This document shows positions 1 to 7,512 of a DNA stretch of 32,254 nt, in pieces. The DNA lies in the NCBI GenBank assembly GCA_001915385.1, contig MNQK01000009.1, positions 23,749-56,002 on the forward strand, in the 5' to 3' direction. Position 1 is the first letter of the stretch, and each line of letters opens with the position of its first letter. The stretch comes from Bacteroidales bacterium 52_46 (lineage in GTDB: Bacteria; Bacteroidota; Bacteroidia; Bacteroidales; Muribaculaceae). The notes beneath the pieces were generated by a model, which made no database searches, was not told the origin of the DNA, and saw only the letters and a list, made by a program, of their open reading frames with translations. The position numbers and the translations under genes were made by a program.

Positions 1-4
1 TGCG

Positions 5-57
5 TACCGTCCCGGTACTCCGAACCCCGGTTAAGCACACCCTCGAGCCTCCGGCTC
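5..57. repeat. GC-rich palindromic intergenic repeat (REP-like), left edge
   Basis: Two short palindromes lie side by side: TACCG-TCC-CGGTA at 5-17 and GAGCC-TCC-GGCTC at 45-57. Read on the minus strand, the block 57 to 20 resembles 32009-32050 near the right edge, which shares GAGCCGGAGGCTCG, then a TGTG core, TAACC and a final TTCGGAG/CTCGGAG. This fits a dispersed, noncoding, structured repeat family. No gene is visible from 1 to 127. Confidence 0.5.
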
Positions 58-127
58 TCCGCTGTCGGAATTTTAACAACTGAGTTTTTGCATTGATCCA
101 TTTTAACTAAAGGAGTGAATATTAAAA

Positions 128-343
128 TTACTGAGGAATAATGTATCCCGAATATTCCATATAGGCCATTAAAATATCAATGCACATTTGGCACCAATCT
201 CCAAAATCTATCATAAGATTTATCAATAGCCCAGATATAATATTCCCATTTTGGACATCCCATATTAAAACATTGTATAACCTCTCTTTAAAGTGTCGTA
301 AGCTCTGATAAACTGTTTGTCGACTTTTGTAATATTTATTCAT
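128..343 (-). CDS. possible small hypothetical protein
   Basis: A 71-residue open frame in AT-rich DNA with an ATG start at 343. I do not recognise it. There is a basic N-terminus and an aromatic, Met-rich C-terminus (ending SGYIIPQ), and no clear signal peptide or membrane segment. No good ribosome binding site precedes the ATG. It could be the remnant of a longer gene or a chance frame; it is listed because nothing else explains this stretch. Confidence 0.25.
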   Translation of the reverse strand: MNKYYKSRQTVYQSLRHFKERLYNVLIWDVQNGNIISGLLINLMIDFGDWCQMCIDILMAYMEYSGYIIPQ

Positions 344-774
344 ATGGAAGAATAGTCGATTCGGAATTGGCAGGTTGGTTTTGACCTATTACCCCCGAAA
401 AGACATTCTTCCATGCGGTGCTTCGCGGTGCGAAGATAGCGACGATAAGCGAAACTGTTATTTTATCTTTTGCGTCATGTTACGACAGATGTCGAAATGT
501 CGTAAAAATGCTGTTGACGACTGCAATACTGTCAAAGTATGCCCGAATTGCATTTAGTAGTCAGCGTATTAAATGATACTCAAATAATCTTTGCATTTGT
601 CGCCTTGCGCTCAAATATATTGTTAACTTTGATGTCGGGACGAATCCAGACAGTCCGCGACAATTTTGAAAAATCAGAAGAGCACTTCGACCGACAGACT
701 ACGATGTTGTTTACTTTTATTCTTTTCCAGTATTATATAATGTAGATAAAAAATTCAATCTTTCTTTCTAACAG
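344..774. other. 431-bp gene-free region upstream of the first lipoprotein gene
   Basis: No convincing gene is seen. Two short frames on the plus strand (375-557, 539-745) lack signals and overlap each other. A GC-rich mini-hairpin around 416-438 (CTTCGC-GGT-GCGAAG) resembles the palindromic repeats elsewhere in the window. A promoter-like sequence sits at 596-631, which would leave an untranslated leader of about 135 nt before the gene at 775. Confidence 0.4.
596..631 (+). promoter_or_regulatory. candidate Bacteroidetes promoter
   Basis: TAACTTTG at 624-631 matches the Bacteroidetes -7 consensus TAnnTTTG. TTTG at 596-599 lies 24 nt upstream, slightly longer than the usual 19-21; TTG at 605-607 is the alternative -33 element. 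It faces the lipoprotein gene at 775. Confidence 0.4.
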
Positions 775-1785
775 ATGAAACGCTTTCCATTCTTACTAAT
801 CAGTCTTATACTGCTGTGTAATTTAGGGTGCAACAATTCAAAATCCGATACGACGGATGATACTGAAATGGAGGATTCTATTATGGGAGATTCTCTTATC
901 AATGACGACAATACCGGGAGTCTTGAATTTTGGACAGCAGATACCATTATAAAGATTAATCCACGTTTAGTTCGTCTAATGGACTCTTTATATCAATACA
1001 CGCGACATGAATTGCCCTTAAATGACGTCAGAAACAATCGCAAATGGATGCAAGGGTTTAGGAACCAATTATGTAACTATTACAGAGAAACACGGCGTCC
1101 CGACAGTATTTCTGATTTTGCTATGGCTGACAGCATAATTGCGGAAGCATACTCTTTGTGGAATTTTGACAAAGATGAGTCAACGATGGGAATGATTATA
1201 AGTAACGATATTGAGAGGACCAGATTGATATTTGAACAATTTAACGAATATGAAAAACTAAACAGTATTTGTGAAAGCGAAGAACAAAGAGAAATCCTTT
1301 TGTCTGAATTTACAGAATGGCTGGAGGTAGAGAACTTATTCTATAAAATATTTGCAAATTGTGTTGACTTATATTTTTGGGGAGGCTCAATAAGTGGTAT
1401 CATCAAGACAAGTGCCGCATTGAGAATTTTGAATGTACATATAGACCTTTATAAAAATGAATACGCAATTATTAGTAATAGTGTGAATCAATGTGAGGAC
1501 AACGGCACTTTCCTCCGCCCGGCACAGAATCTTTTGATTAGTTGCTGTAAGCAAGCTCTTGATGAATGGTATAACCCTGTAAACGCAAATTCCCTCAGAT
1601 ACTGTCAACTCTACACAGAAACCAAATCATTGCTTAATGAATTGGATATGCATGTTGACGCCTGGTGTAAATCTCGGCAGGTGTGGGGAAATGCAGTGTG
1701 TACGGATTGGTTAAGACCGGAATATGCGCGTCATACTTCTGAAGTCCTTATTAAATTGGCTAATATCATAAGTTCTGTTCAATGA
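775..1785 (+). CDS. putative lipoprotein of unknown function
   Basis: A 336-residue protein. Residues 1-18 are a hydrophobic signal (MKRFPFLLISLILLCNLG) ending in NLGC, with Cys19 as the candidate lipidated residue. The -3 position is Asn rather than Leu, which is atypical though tolerated in Bacteroidetes. The mature N-terminus is very acidic (Asp/Glu-rich to about residue 47), then a mostly helical, Cys- and Trp-containing domain. I do not recognise a family. It is likely anchored in the envelope. It is the first gene of an AT-rich same-strand run with the HAD protein and two membrane proteins, but 92 bp separate it from the next gene, so co-transcription is uncertain. Confidence 0.7.
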   Translation: MKRFPFLLISLILLCNLGCNNSKSDTTDDTEMEDSIMGDSLINDDNTGSLEFWTADTIIKINPRLVRLMDSLYQYTRHELPLNDVRNNRKWMQGFRNQLCNYYRETRRPDSISDFAMADSIIAEAYSLWNFDKDESTMGMIISNDIERTRLIFEQFNEYEKLNSICESEEQREILLSEFTEWLEVENLFYKIFANCVDLYFWGGSISGIIKTSAALRILNVHIDLYKNEYAIISNSVNQCEDNGTFLRPAQNLLISCCKQALDEWYNPVNANSLRYCQLYTETKSLLNELDMHVDAWCKSRQVWGNAVCTDWLRPEYARHTSEVLIKLANIISSVQ

Positions 1786-1877
1786 TACATCAAAAAATTG
1801 GAAAAACAAATATAATAAGGAACCATGTACTTGTTTATAAATAGACAACTGTTGATAAAAAAAATAGTCATTCGAAA

Positions 1878-2348
1878 ATGAAAATTATTTTTCTTGACAT
1901 TGATGGAGTCCTTAATACTGATAAATGGGAGGCATATATGCTTTCTCAAAGACTTCCGTTAGAAGATGAGTTCGGGATTTTATTTGACAAAGAAGCGATT
2001 GATAATCTTGCTAAAATTATAGCTGTTACAAAAGCTGAAATTGTAATTCATTCTACCTGGAAATTAGGTAAATCCATAGATTGGTTACAGTTACTTTGGA
2101 AGAAGAGGTCGCTTCCGGGAAACATATTAGGAATTACTCCCGATGTCCCGCCATTCTATAATAAAATGGACGAAATTGCAGCATGGCTGGCAGAGAACCC
2201 TGACATCAGTAATTATGTAATCTTGGATGATGAAGATGAGTTTTCATCTCATCAACACCAACACCTGATAAGAATAGATTCAGTAATCGGCATCACAGAG
2301 GAGAATGTTAATGAGACTGTTGAAATATTATTAAAAGAAATGCCCTAA
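1878..2348 (+). CDS. HAD-superfamily protein, Swiss Army Knife RNA repair-like
   Basis: A 156-residue compact HAD protein. HAD motif I is IFLDIDGVLN, with nucleophile Asp7 and Asp9. Motif II is probably the Ser/Thr of IHSTW near residue 59, and motif IV the acidic VILDDEDE near 115. The short length, the DIDGVLN start and the STW segment match the HAD domain found in Swiss Army Knife RNA repair proteins and stand-alone HAD_SAK_2-type proteins. These are presumed phosphatases or 2',3'-end processing enzymes; no substrate can be read from sequence. It starts with ATG right after an A-rich stretch. The next frame begins about 47 bp later, so the two could be co-transcribed. Confidence 0.75.
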   Translation: MKIIFLDIDGVLNTDKWEAYMLSQRLPLEDEFGILFDKEAIDNLAKIIAVTKAEIVIHSTWKLGKSIDWLQLLWKKRSLPGNILGITPDVPPFYNKMDEIAAWLAENPDISNYVILDDEDEFSSHQHQHLIRIDSVIGITEENVNETVEILLKEMP

Positions 2349-2395
2349 ATGCGGATATAAGTTTGACAATAACCCATATAATAGATTTAACTAAC

Positions 2396-3121
2396 ATGAA
2401 AAATTTTGCTTTATACCATCAAATTAAAAGACTTCAATGCCTTGTCCAGCCAACACTTTTCATTTTAATGGCATTATTTATTTTGGGAACGATAGAAGAG
2501 CCTAAGAATCACTTTGATGCAATTATTGCTGTTATAGCTATATTGATAGGATATTACTGTTTACTACAAGGAGTAGAAAATTGGGATGATTGGTTGGAGA
2601 TTTTAATGACAACAACCTATTGCTTCGTTATAACTCTTGTCTTATATTCAATAGGAATGTATTTTACACAACAAACCACCATAGATGAGCAAATAAACCA
2701 TTGGATACTTACACATATAGGCAAATATTTTTTAGAATGTTATCTTCTCCCAACATGGATAATTCTGTTTTTTATGACACTTCCCAAAATAATGCCAGCG
2801 ATTAGTCCTTTCGACACTATATGTGAAACGAATTGGTATCTTGAAAATGATGCACCAAATTCAGAAAAAGGTGAATCATGGGTGTTTTATTGGAATGGCA
2901 AATTAATAATCACGTCACCATTAAAAGAGGGCAAAGGAAATTCTCATGTTTACTCTTGGAAATATAATCCGCAAATGAAGTCTATAATACTTTTGTCAGA
3001 AGAAAGGACGCAAGTGTTCTTTAATTTCAAAGTGCAGAATTTTTCTAATTATCAATCATTATCATTTACAACCAATCAGCCAAATTCTCTTTATCAATTC
3101 TCCTCTCATCAAGCAATTTAA
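2396..3121 (+). CDS. hypothetical membrane protein
   Basis: A 241-residue protein counted from ATG 2396 (MKNFALYHQIK). An in-frame TTG at 2363 would add 11 residues but has no better ribosome site. Four hydrophobic segments are visible in the N-terminal 150 residues, the last with LPTWIILFFMTLPKI. A hydrophilic, probably beta-rich C-terminal domain of about 90 residues follows, containing WVFYWNGKLIITSP. The layout of a four-helix membrane domain plus a small soluble domain resembles no family I can name. Only 10 bp separate it from the next gene, so they probably share a transcript. Confidence 0.6.
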   Translation: MKNFALYHQIKRLQCLVQPTLFILMALFILGTIEEPKNHFDAIIAVIAILIGYYCLLQGVENWDDWLEILMTTTYCFVITLVLYSIGMYFTQQTTIDEQINHWILTHIGKYFLECYLLPTWIILFFMTLPKIMPAISPFDTICETNWYLENDAPNSEKGESWVFYWNGKLIITSPLKEGKGNSHVYSWKYNPQMKSIILLSEERTQVFFNFKVQNFSNYQSLSFTTNQPNSLYQFSSHQAI

Positions 3122-3131
3122 GAAATAACAG

Positions 3132-3512
3132 ATGGATATTGGATTGAATAAATCAACTCAAAACATTCTAATCAAGTCTGCAATTACTGTTGGGCTAACA
3201 TTTGGCTCAATGATTGCAACGATTATGGGCTATCTATTTTTGGGTGGCTTCGTTGGTCTAATACTGTACCCCTCAACGCATGAACACGAATATGCTTGTG
3301 CTTGTGATGAGCCGCCAATTATGACGGAATCGGAAGCTACAATAGTAGGAGTTATATTTATGATTGGGTTAATGATAGGATTGTTCTTCATATTACGCCA
3401 ACTGAAATTTTCAAAATTGGAACGGATTATAGCTTTGGCAATACTTCTGTTTGCCAATCTCTATGTTTGCAGCGGAGTTAAAGGAATCCTAACTACACAA
3501 GTCTCTGGCTAA
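3132..3512 (+). CDS. small hypothetical membrane protein
   Basis: A 126-residue protein with three predicted membrane helices: residues about 14-45 (rich in Gly/Ile), 70-88 (IVGVIFMIGLMIGLFFIL) and 98-115. Between helices 1 and 2 is a polar loop with HEHEYACACDEPP, a His/Cys-rich stretch that could bind metal or form disulfides. I do not recognise the family. The gene follows the larger membrane protein by 10 bp and has the same AT-rich composition, which suggests the two act together. Confidence 0.6.
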   Translation: MDIGLNKSTQNILIKSAITVGLTFGSMIATIMGYLFLGGFVGLILYPSTHEHEYACACDEPPIMTESEATIVGVIFMIGLMIGLFFILRQLKFSKLERIIALAILLFANLYVCSGVKGILTTQVSG

Positions 3513-3568
3513 TGGTACCTTTTCTGAAAATTTTTCCCCTTTATAGGGAGGATCTGAAAAATGTACCA
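3513..3568 (+). terminator. possible terminator / inverted repeat after the membrane gene pair
   Basis: TGGTAC at 3513-3518 and GTACCA at 3563-3568 are outer complementary arms. Inside are TTTTTCCCC and GGGAGGATCTGAAAAA, which can pair imperfectly around a TTTATA loop. The hairpin begins at the stop codon of the preceding gene. There is no clean T-tract after it, so it may instead be a regulatory fold ahead of the gene at 3640. Confidence 0.3.
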
Positions 3569-3639
3569 ATTATAAACTATCAACTTTATATTAACGTATA
3601 AACTCCAAACATAACTCTGACAGATGAAAAACTAATTCT

Positions 3640-3906
3640 ATGAGCAAGATTCTAATAATAGGGGTTGGTGGAGCTGGTGCAAACACAGTTAAACGCATGA
3701 AAGAAGTAGGAATACCCAACGCAAATTTCATAACATTTGGAGGATACAGCGTGCAACAACCGGGTATCACCCATTATGATTTAATTGAAATGAATAGCTA
3801 TGCTCCCTTCATCAATTCACTTACTGCTAAAGTATCGGAAAGATTGGCTGAAAATGTCAAGGATAAAATAGGAGAAATAATAGAAGAACATCTGAAACAG
3901 GAATGA
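3640..3906 (+). CDS. FtsZ/tubulin-like mini protein (N-terminal fragment fold)
   Basis: An 88-residue protein. The N-terminus ILIIGVGGAGANTVKRM closely resembles the FtsZ start (beta strand plus the T1 nucleotide-contact loop GGxGxN) and is followed by a strand like FtsZ's FIAVNTD (here ANFITFGG, residues 28-35). The rest ends in a charged amphipathic helix. FtsZ is normally above 300 residues; the GGGTGTG signature loop and all of the GTPase core after it are absent. The stop is clean, with no FtsZ-like continuation visible after 3906. It is therefore either a stand-alone small nucleotide-binding or FtsZ-mimic protein, or a gene truncated and since streamlined. Its neighbours are accessory genes, not a dcw division cluster. 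Confidence 0.6.
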   Translation: MSKILIIGVGGAGANTVKRMKEVGIPNANFITFGGYSVQQPGITHYDLIEMNSYAPFINSLTAKVSERLAENVKDKIGEIIEEHLKQE

Positions 3907-4080
3907 AGAAAAGGACATTTTTCAAGGATTTTCGTTTTTATCGGGTAGATTAAAATTGCTAACTTTACATACAGAGAACATTAACCGCATTATTAACTCC
4001 GAAAACAAGAGGGTGTTTTCTCAAATGTTTTAACCGAGTTTGGCGAGTTTGTCATAACAGCTAACTGCAAGAGTAAATAG

Positions 4081-4196
4081 GGTCTTACAGCTCAGTTGGT
4101 TGCATCGGAAAGATGAGCGAAGCGAATCTTTTAGATGCCGTAGAGATCACCTGACTCATAGTCAGGGAGTCCTAGGTTCAAGCCCTAGTGGGACCA
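4081..4196 (+). tRNA. tRNA-Met(CAT)-like gene with a 40-nt hairpin inserted in the D-arm
   Basis: Acceptor arms GGTCTTA (4081-4087) and TGGGACC (4189-4195) pair fully with G-U wobbles. The anticodon arm CCTGA-CTCATAG-TCAGG (4150-4166) is intact with anticodon CAT, and the T-arm CTAGG-TTCAAGC-CCTAG (4172-4188) is intact. The D-arm starts normally (GCTCAGTTGGTT) but is then interrupted by 40 nt at 4102-4141 that fold into their own hairpin, and GAGC reads GAGATC. The remaining tRNA matches a Bacteroidales elongator tRNA-Met. The D-arm damage makes a pseudogene most likely, although the intact anticodon, T and acceptor arms leave function possible. CCA is not encoded. Confidence 0.7.
4102..4138. 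repeat. short palindromic element inside the tRNA D-arm
   Basis: The arms GCATC (4102-4106) and GATGC (4134-4138) pair. Inside, AAAGAT (4109-4114) pairs with ATCTTT (4126-4131), leaving the loop GAGCGAAGCGA. A stem of about 12 bp therefore projects from the D-loop. GC-rich motifs built on GAAGCG/GCTTCG recur at 13085-13110, inside another tRNA-derived sequence. Confidence 0.65.
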
Positions 4197-4264
4197 CAAA
4201 AAAGAAGAGGCTGTCTAACAACCAAAGTTAGGCAGTCTCTCTTTTATACACAACATCTGAAGAT

Positions 4265-5902
4265 TTAGGCTGCCTTTGCCACTACTGATATAAGATTTGG
4301 GAAAAAATTAAAAAGAGTGTTCGTATAAAGCTGTTTCGCCGTTCCTGCCGATAAAAATTTGTCAAAAAATGAGGATTTTGCCCATGCCTGGGCAAGTTTC
4401 CTCAGATTATGGGCAAGCGCTTTCAGACCGAAGTCGATTTTCGCTCCGGTAAGTCCCTTGAGCCTGAGTCGTCTGAACCCGCCGCATTCCTTTATCTGGC
4501 CGAACACTGCTTCCGGTTCGATCGGGCGTTTGCTCCTATGCTTCAGTCCCTGTTCGCTTGTAAGAAGCTCTCTTGCCCTGGCTTTATAATCGTCAAGCGT
4601 GTGGTTCACTTCTATCTGCCGGTCGCGTTTGGATTTATGACATTGTCCTCTTAACGGGCAGCCTTCGCACCTGCTGGCTCTGTAAACGCTGACCGTCTGT
4701 TGGTAACCACTTGCAGTATAGCGCTTTTCCTGACGGATAAATTTCATTTTCTGTCCCATCGGGCAGACATAGAAGTCATCATCGGGATTGTAGAAAAGGT
4801 TTGACACTCTGAAAGGATTGTTGCGGTAGACACGCCGTTGCTCGACATGGAACATGTTGTATTTGACATACGGGATCATGCCGTTGCTGAACATGTACTC
4901 GTAATTCTCCTCCGAGCCGTAACCGCTGTCGGCAACGATTTCCTCACTTTGCATACCGTATCGGGTTTTGAACGATTCCAGGTAGCTGATCATCGTGAGG
5001 GTATCGGTAGGACGCTGATAGATACCGAAGTTGGTTATGAACTGGTTCTCAGTGGATATCTGCACATTATATCCGGGTTTAAGCTGACCGTTGAGCATGG
5101 CGTCCTCTTTCATGCGCATGAACGTGGCGTCGGGGTCGGTCTTGGAGTATGAGTTGCGGGAACCCATGGTTTCGAGCTGCTCCTTATATCGGTTCATCCT
5201 CGGCACAGCATCTGTTTCTATCTGTTTCAGGGCCTTGCGTTCTTCCTTGCTCAGGTTATCCGCATCAACCTTTTCCCTGATGCGTTCGACCCTTTCGGCA
5301 ACTTCCTCGGCTGTAAGTTCCTCGGCTGCGGGATTCTCCTGATTCTCAATAGCGTGACTCTGTTCTATCTGTCTGAGCAACGCCTCGGTTTTCGTCTTGA
5401 GTCGGGCATCGTATTTCTCAACCGAACCGCGCCACACGAACGTGTACTTGTTGGCAACCGATTCTATCTTGGTCCCGTCTATATACTGTACTTTCAACGA
5501 CACAAAGCCTTCTTCATGGAGCAGCCTGACCACTTGGGTAAACACTGCGTCAAAGCCCTCCTTCAGCCGTTTGTCGCGATAATAATTGATAGTGCGGAAA
5601 TCGGGACGCTTCATGCCTGCAAGCCACATGAAATAGATATCCCTTTTGAGTAGCTCCTCGATGCGCCGAGAGGAGTATACATTGCTCAGATATGCGAAGA
5701 CCAGCACCTTGAGCATCATCTTGGGATTAAAGGCACTGTTGCCTCCGCCCCGGTAGGTCGAGAGGATATCGCTGATGTCAAGACGGTCTATGACCGCATC
5801 GACAACCCTTACCATGTGGTTTTCGGGAACGAGTTCTTCCAGCGACGGTGGAAGAAGCAGATTTTGTTTCCTATTGTCAGATTTTATCGCTAACTTTGCC
5901 AT
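4265..5902 (-). CDS. IS1182-family transposase
   Basis: A 545-residue DDE transposase, full length for IS1182 relatives. The N-terminal domain (residues about 15-110, with NPKMMLKVLVFAYLSN and DFRTINYYRDKRL) is the DUF772-type region of this family. Catalytic candidates are Asp142 in YIDGTKIE, Asp325 in ADSGYGSEENYEY and Glu463 in EPEAVFGQIKECGGFRRLRL. A charged helical insertion spans about 165-245. A cysteine cluster (C379, C411, C414, C420) precedes the last catalytic residue and may bind zinc. The frame is uninterrupted and both IS ends are intact, so the element may still be active. Confidence 0.95.
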   Translation of the reverse strand: MAKLAIKSDNRKQNLLLPPSLEELVPENHMVRVVDAVIDRLDISDILSTYRGGGNSAFNPKMMLKVLVFAYLSNVYSSRRIEELLKRDIYFMWLAGMKRPDFRTINYYRDKRLKEGFDAVFTQVVRLLHEEGFVSLKVQYIDGTKIESVANKYTFVWRGSVEKYDARLKTKTEALLRQIEQSHAIENQENPAAEELTAEEVAERVERIREKVDADNLSKEERKALKQIETDAVPRMNRYKEQLETMGSRNSYSKTDPDATFMRMKEDAMLNGQLKPGYNVQISTENQFITNFGIYQRPTDTLTMISYLESFKTRYGMQSEEIVADSGYGSEENYEYMFSNGMIPYVKYNMFHVEQRRVYRNNPFRVSNLFYNPDDDFYVCPMGQKMKFIRQEKRYTASGYQQTVSVYRASRCEGCPLRGQCHKSKRDRQIEVNHTLDDYKARARELLTSEQGLKHRSKRPIEPEAVFGQIKECGGFRRLRLKGLTGAKIDFGLKALAHNLRKLAQAWAKSSFFDKFLSAGTAKQLYTNTLFNFFPNLISVVAKAA

Positions 5903-5966
5903 GTTATATTATGATTAACAGTGATTTGGCTGCAACCCAAATTTACAAAATATTCATGACATAACA

Positions 5967-6001
5967 AAGGCTTTCGCGCTGAATTTCAGCTTGAAAGCCT
6001 T
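5967..6001. terminator. hairpin upstream of the transposase gene, inside the IS
   Basis: AAGGCTTTC (5967-5975) pairs with GAAAGCCTT (5993-6001), followed on the plus strand by ATTTTTAG. It sits between the right terminal repeat and the transposase start. In that place it can block read-through from flanking promoters into the transposase gene, a common feature of insertion sequences. Confidence 0.5.
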
Positions 6002-6114
6002 ATTTTTAGCCAGTTTAGACTATAAAAAGAGACTGTCCAAACTTGTTAGACAGCCTCTTCTTTTTTATACTTAGCTTTCTATTTTATACTTAGCTTTCCA
6101 CTTAATGGGGGGGA

Positions 6115-6687
6115 TTATGCGCGGGGAGTGGTGGGGGTTGCGGTGTTGTCGGGATGCGAGGGGCGATTGTGGGGGCGGTTGCCGTTTTGGGCTGTTGTCT
6201 TGCGGGAATTTTTGTAACCGGCATTGCGGGCCATGCCTTTTTTGTCGTGCTTTTTACCCTGCTTCATTGCTTTGTCGTGGCCTGCACGGTGAGAGCCGGA
6301 GTTGATGTAGCTGTTTTCAAGGAATACCACGTACTGCTCGGGGCCGATGATGGCTTTTACCTCTTCGAGATAGGATTTTTTGGCGGCTTTACGCTGCTGG
6401 GTGCGTGCGGAGTCGTTGCGCTGTTTCTCCTCTTTGGCGGCCTTGACGCGCTCTTTGCCGGCTTCGCGACGCTGTTTGTCGAGTTCCTGCAGACGGGTTT
6501 TCTGCGCGTCGGTGAGGTTGAGTCCGTCAAACGGATTTACTTTGTTGCGGCGTCCCTGACGGTCACCTTTCTTTCCTTTTACATTTTCCTGCGAGGGAGT
6601 GTTGTCGGCGGTGGTTGTCTGTGCGTTTCCGTTGAATGCGACCAATGAAATAGCTACTAATGCCAAACCTAAAATTTTCTTTTTCAT
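6115..6687 (-). CDS. secreted basic protein with Spy/CpxP-like LTxxQ motif
   Basis: A 190-residue protein. Residues 1-22 form a Sec signal peptide (MKKKILGLALVAISLVAFNGNAQ). The mature part contains GLNLTDAQKTRLQELDKQRR near residues 55-74, the LTxxQ-type helical motif of Spy/CpxP periplasmic chaperone-like proteins. A strongly charged Lys/Arg helix follows, then a basic low-complexity tail rich in Asn, Arg, Pro and Thr. It is likely a periplasmic stress or metal-response protein. It lies downstream, on the same strand, of the PepSY/LytTR/LytS genes but 357 bp away, so it may be a regulated target rather than part of that operon. Confidence 0.7.
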   Translation of the reverse strand: MKKKILGLALVAISLVAFNGNAQTTTADNTPSQENVKGKKGDRQGRRNKVNPFDGLNLTDAQKTRLQELDKQRREAGKERVKAAKEEKQRNDSARTQQRKAAKKSYLEEVKAIIGPEQYVVFLENSYINSGSHRAGHDKAMKQGKKHDKKGMARNAGYKNSRKTTAQNGNRPHNRPSHPDNTATPTTPRA

Positions 6688-7044
6688 CTTGTCTGATTGT
6701 TATTGTTATTATTCTGTTATTTTGTTTCGTTTGTCTCTTTGACTTCAATAACACTCAGTCGTTTAACGACATACGCGGTTTTAACCTCGATTTAACCCTT
6801 TTGGGCAGGAATGCATAAATAAACCTAAAACTGCCGCGGCATGATTAAACCTTCCGCGATTTTATCCGACAGGGCGCTATCCGAATGCTGTCGGCGCCGG
6901 TGAAAAGTGTCGGTCTGATAAAACCGCGGCCGCTACGTTTTGGACTGAGTGTGGGCAGGTCGTCGGTAGCAGCCGCAGTTCGGTTGGAAGGTATTTTAAT
7001 ATATACTTATTTAAGTATTTTTACGTCGGCCGGACGCGTCGTCA
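6688..7044. other. 357-bp intergenic region between two secreted-protein genes
   Basis: No gene is seen. The likely promoter of the Spy-like gene lies here on the minus strand, but I find no clear TTTG/TAnnTTTG pair. Short palindromes occur: GTCGTT-T-AACGAC at 6758-6770 and TGCCGCGGCA at about 6832-6841. A pair of TTTAACC repeats (about 6780-6797) could be a regulator site. Confidence 0.35.
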
Positions 7045-7512
7045 TTAACGGCGGGGACGGTTGCCGCGCTGTCCTTTTTCCTGGTTGGAGAGCGGTTTGG
7101 CGTCTTCGGTCAGACGGAGTTCGGTGCCGTTGGAGAGTTCGATCTCGTAGCCTCCGCGTTTGCGTGATATTTCGACGATAGTCTGTCCGGCATAGTTCGT
7201 TTTCACATGTGCAGCTATGGCGGAGGGTATTATGCCGGCGGGTACCGATTTGCCACGGGCGGCCTTCACCTCTTTCCAGGTGCCGTCCTCGCGGAAATCG
7301 ATTTCGGCTCCGCTCGTGAGGTCTACCTCATACTCCATGCCGCGACGCCCCTGCTCTTTCTCGGCTTTTCTTACGTTATCGCCGGGGAAATAACGGGTTA
7401 TGAACTCGCTCGCACCCTTGGGAAGCTGCTCCCGGCTGACGGGGGTACCGGCATAGGCACCTGAAAACGATGCCGCAACGGCCATGACGGCCATAATGAT
7501 AAATTTCTTCAT
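7045..7512 (-). CDS. secreted PepSY-like protein
   Basis: A 155-residue protein with a signal peptide (residues 1-21, ending GAYA). The mature protein has two repeats of a PepSY-like (DUF2874) fold: a helix with KGASEFITRYFPG then YEVDLTSGAEIDFREDGTWKEV, and a second with AAHVKTNYAGQ then YEIELSNGTELRL. Such proteins are small periplasmic binders or inhibitors common in Bacteroidales; ligands are mostly unknown. The ATG overlaps the stop of the response regulator gene (ATGA at 7509-7512), so translation is probably coupled and the protein likely belongs to the signalling module. The C-terminal tail is basic (GQRGNRPRR). Confidence 0.85.
   Translation of the reverse strand: MKKFIIMAVMAVAASFSGAYAGTPVSREQLPKGASEFITRYFPGDNVRKAEKEQGRRGMEYEVDLTSGAEIDFREDGTWKEVKAARGKSVPAGIIPSAIAAHVKTNYAGQTIVEISRKRGGYEIELSNGTELRLTEDAKPLSNQEKGQRGNRPRR

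Larger units (their letters stand above)
4198..6066 (-). mobile_element. complete IS1182-family insertion sequence
   Basis: The 22-bp perfect terminal inverted repeats at 4198-4219 and 6045-6066 carry the core AAGAGGCTGTCTAAC. They bound a 1869-bp element containing a single minus-strand transposase of the IS1182 family. Subterminal copies of the end motif (TTAGGCAGTCTCT at about 4228 and AGACTGTCCAAACTTG at about 6030) also appear. The left end sits directly on the 3' end of the tRNA-Met-like gene. No clear long target duplication is seen; the A/T-run at each end could mask a short one. Confidence 0.9.

Noticed and set aside
375..745. Two short overlapping plus-strand frames (60 and 68 codons)
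   Set aside because: No ribosome sites, no domain features, and one contains the candidate promoter of the next gene.
6105..6648. Plus-strand frames opposite the Spy-like protein
   Set aside because: The minus-strand reading has a clean signal peptide and an LTxxQ motif; the plus-strand reading is a hydrophobic shadow of a Lys/Arg-rich gene.
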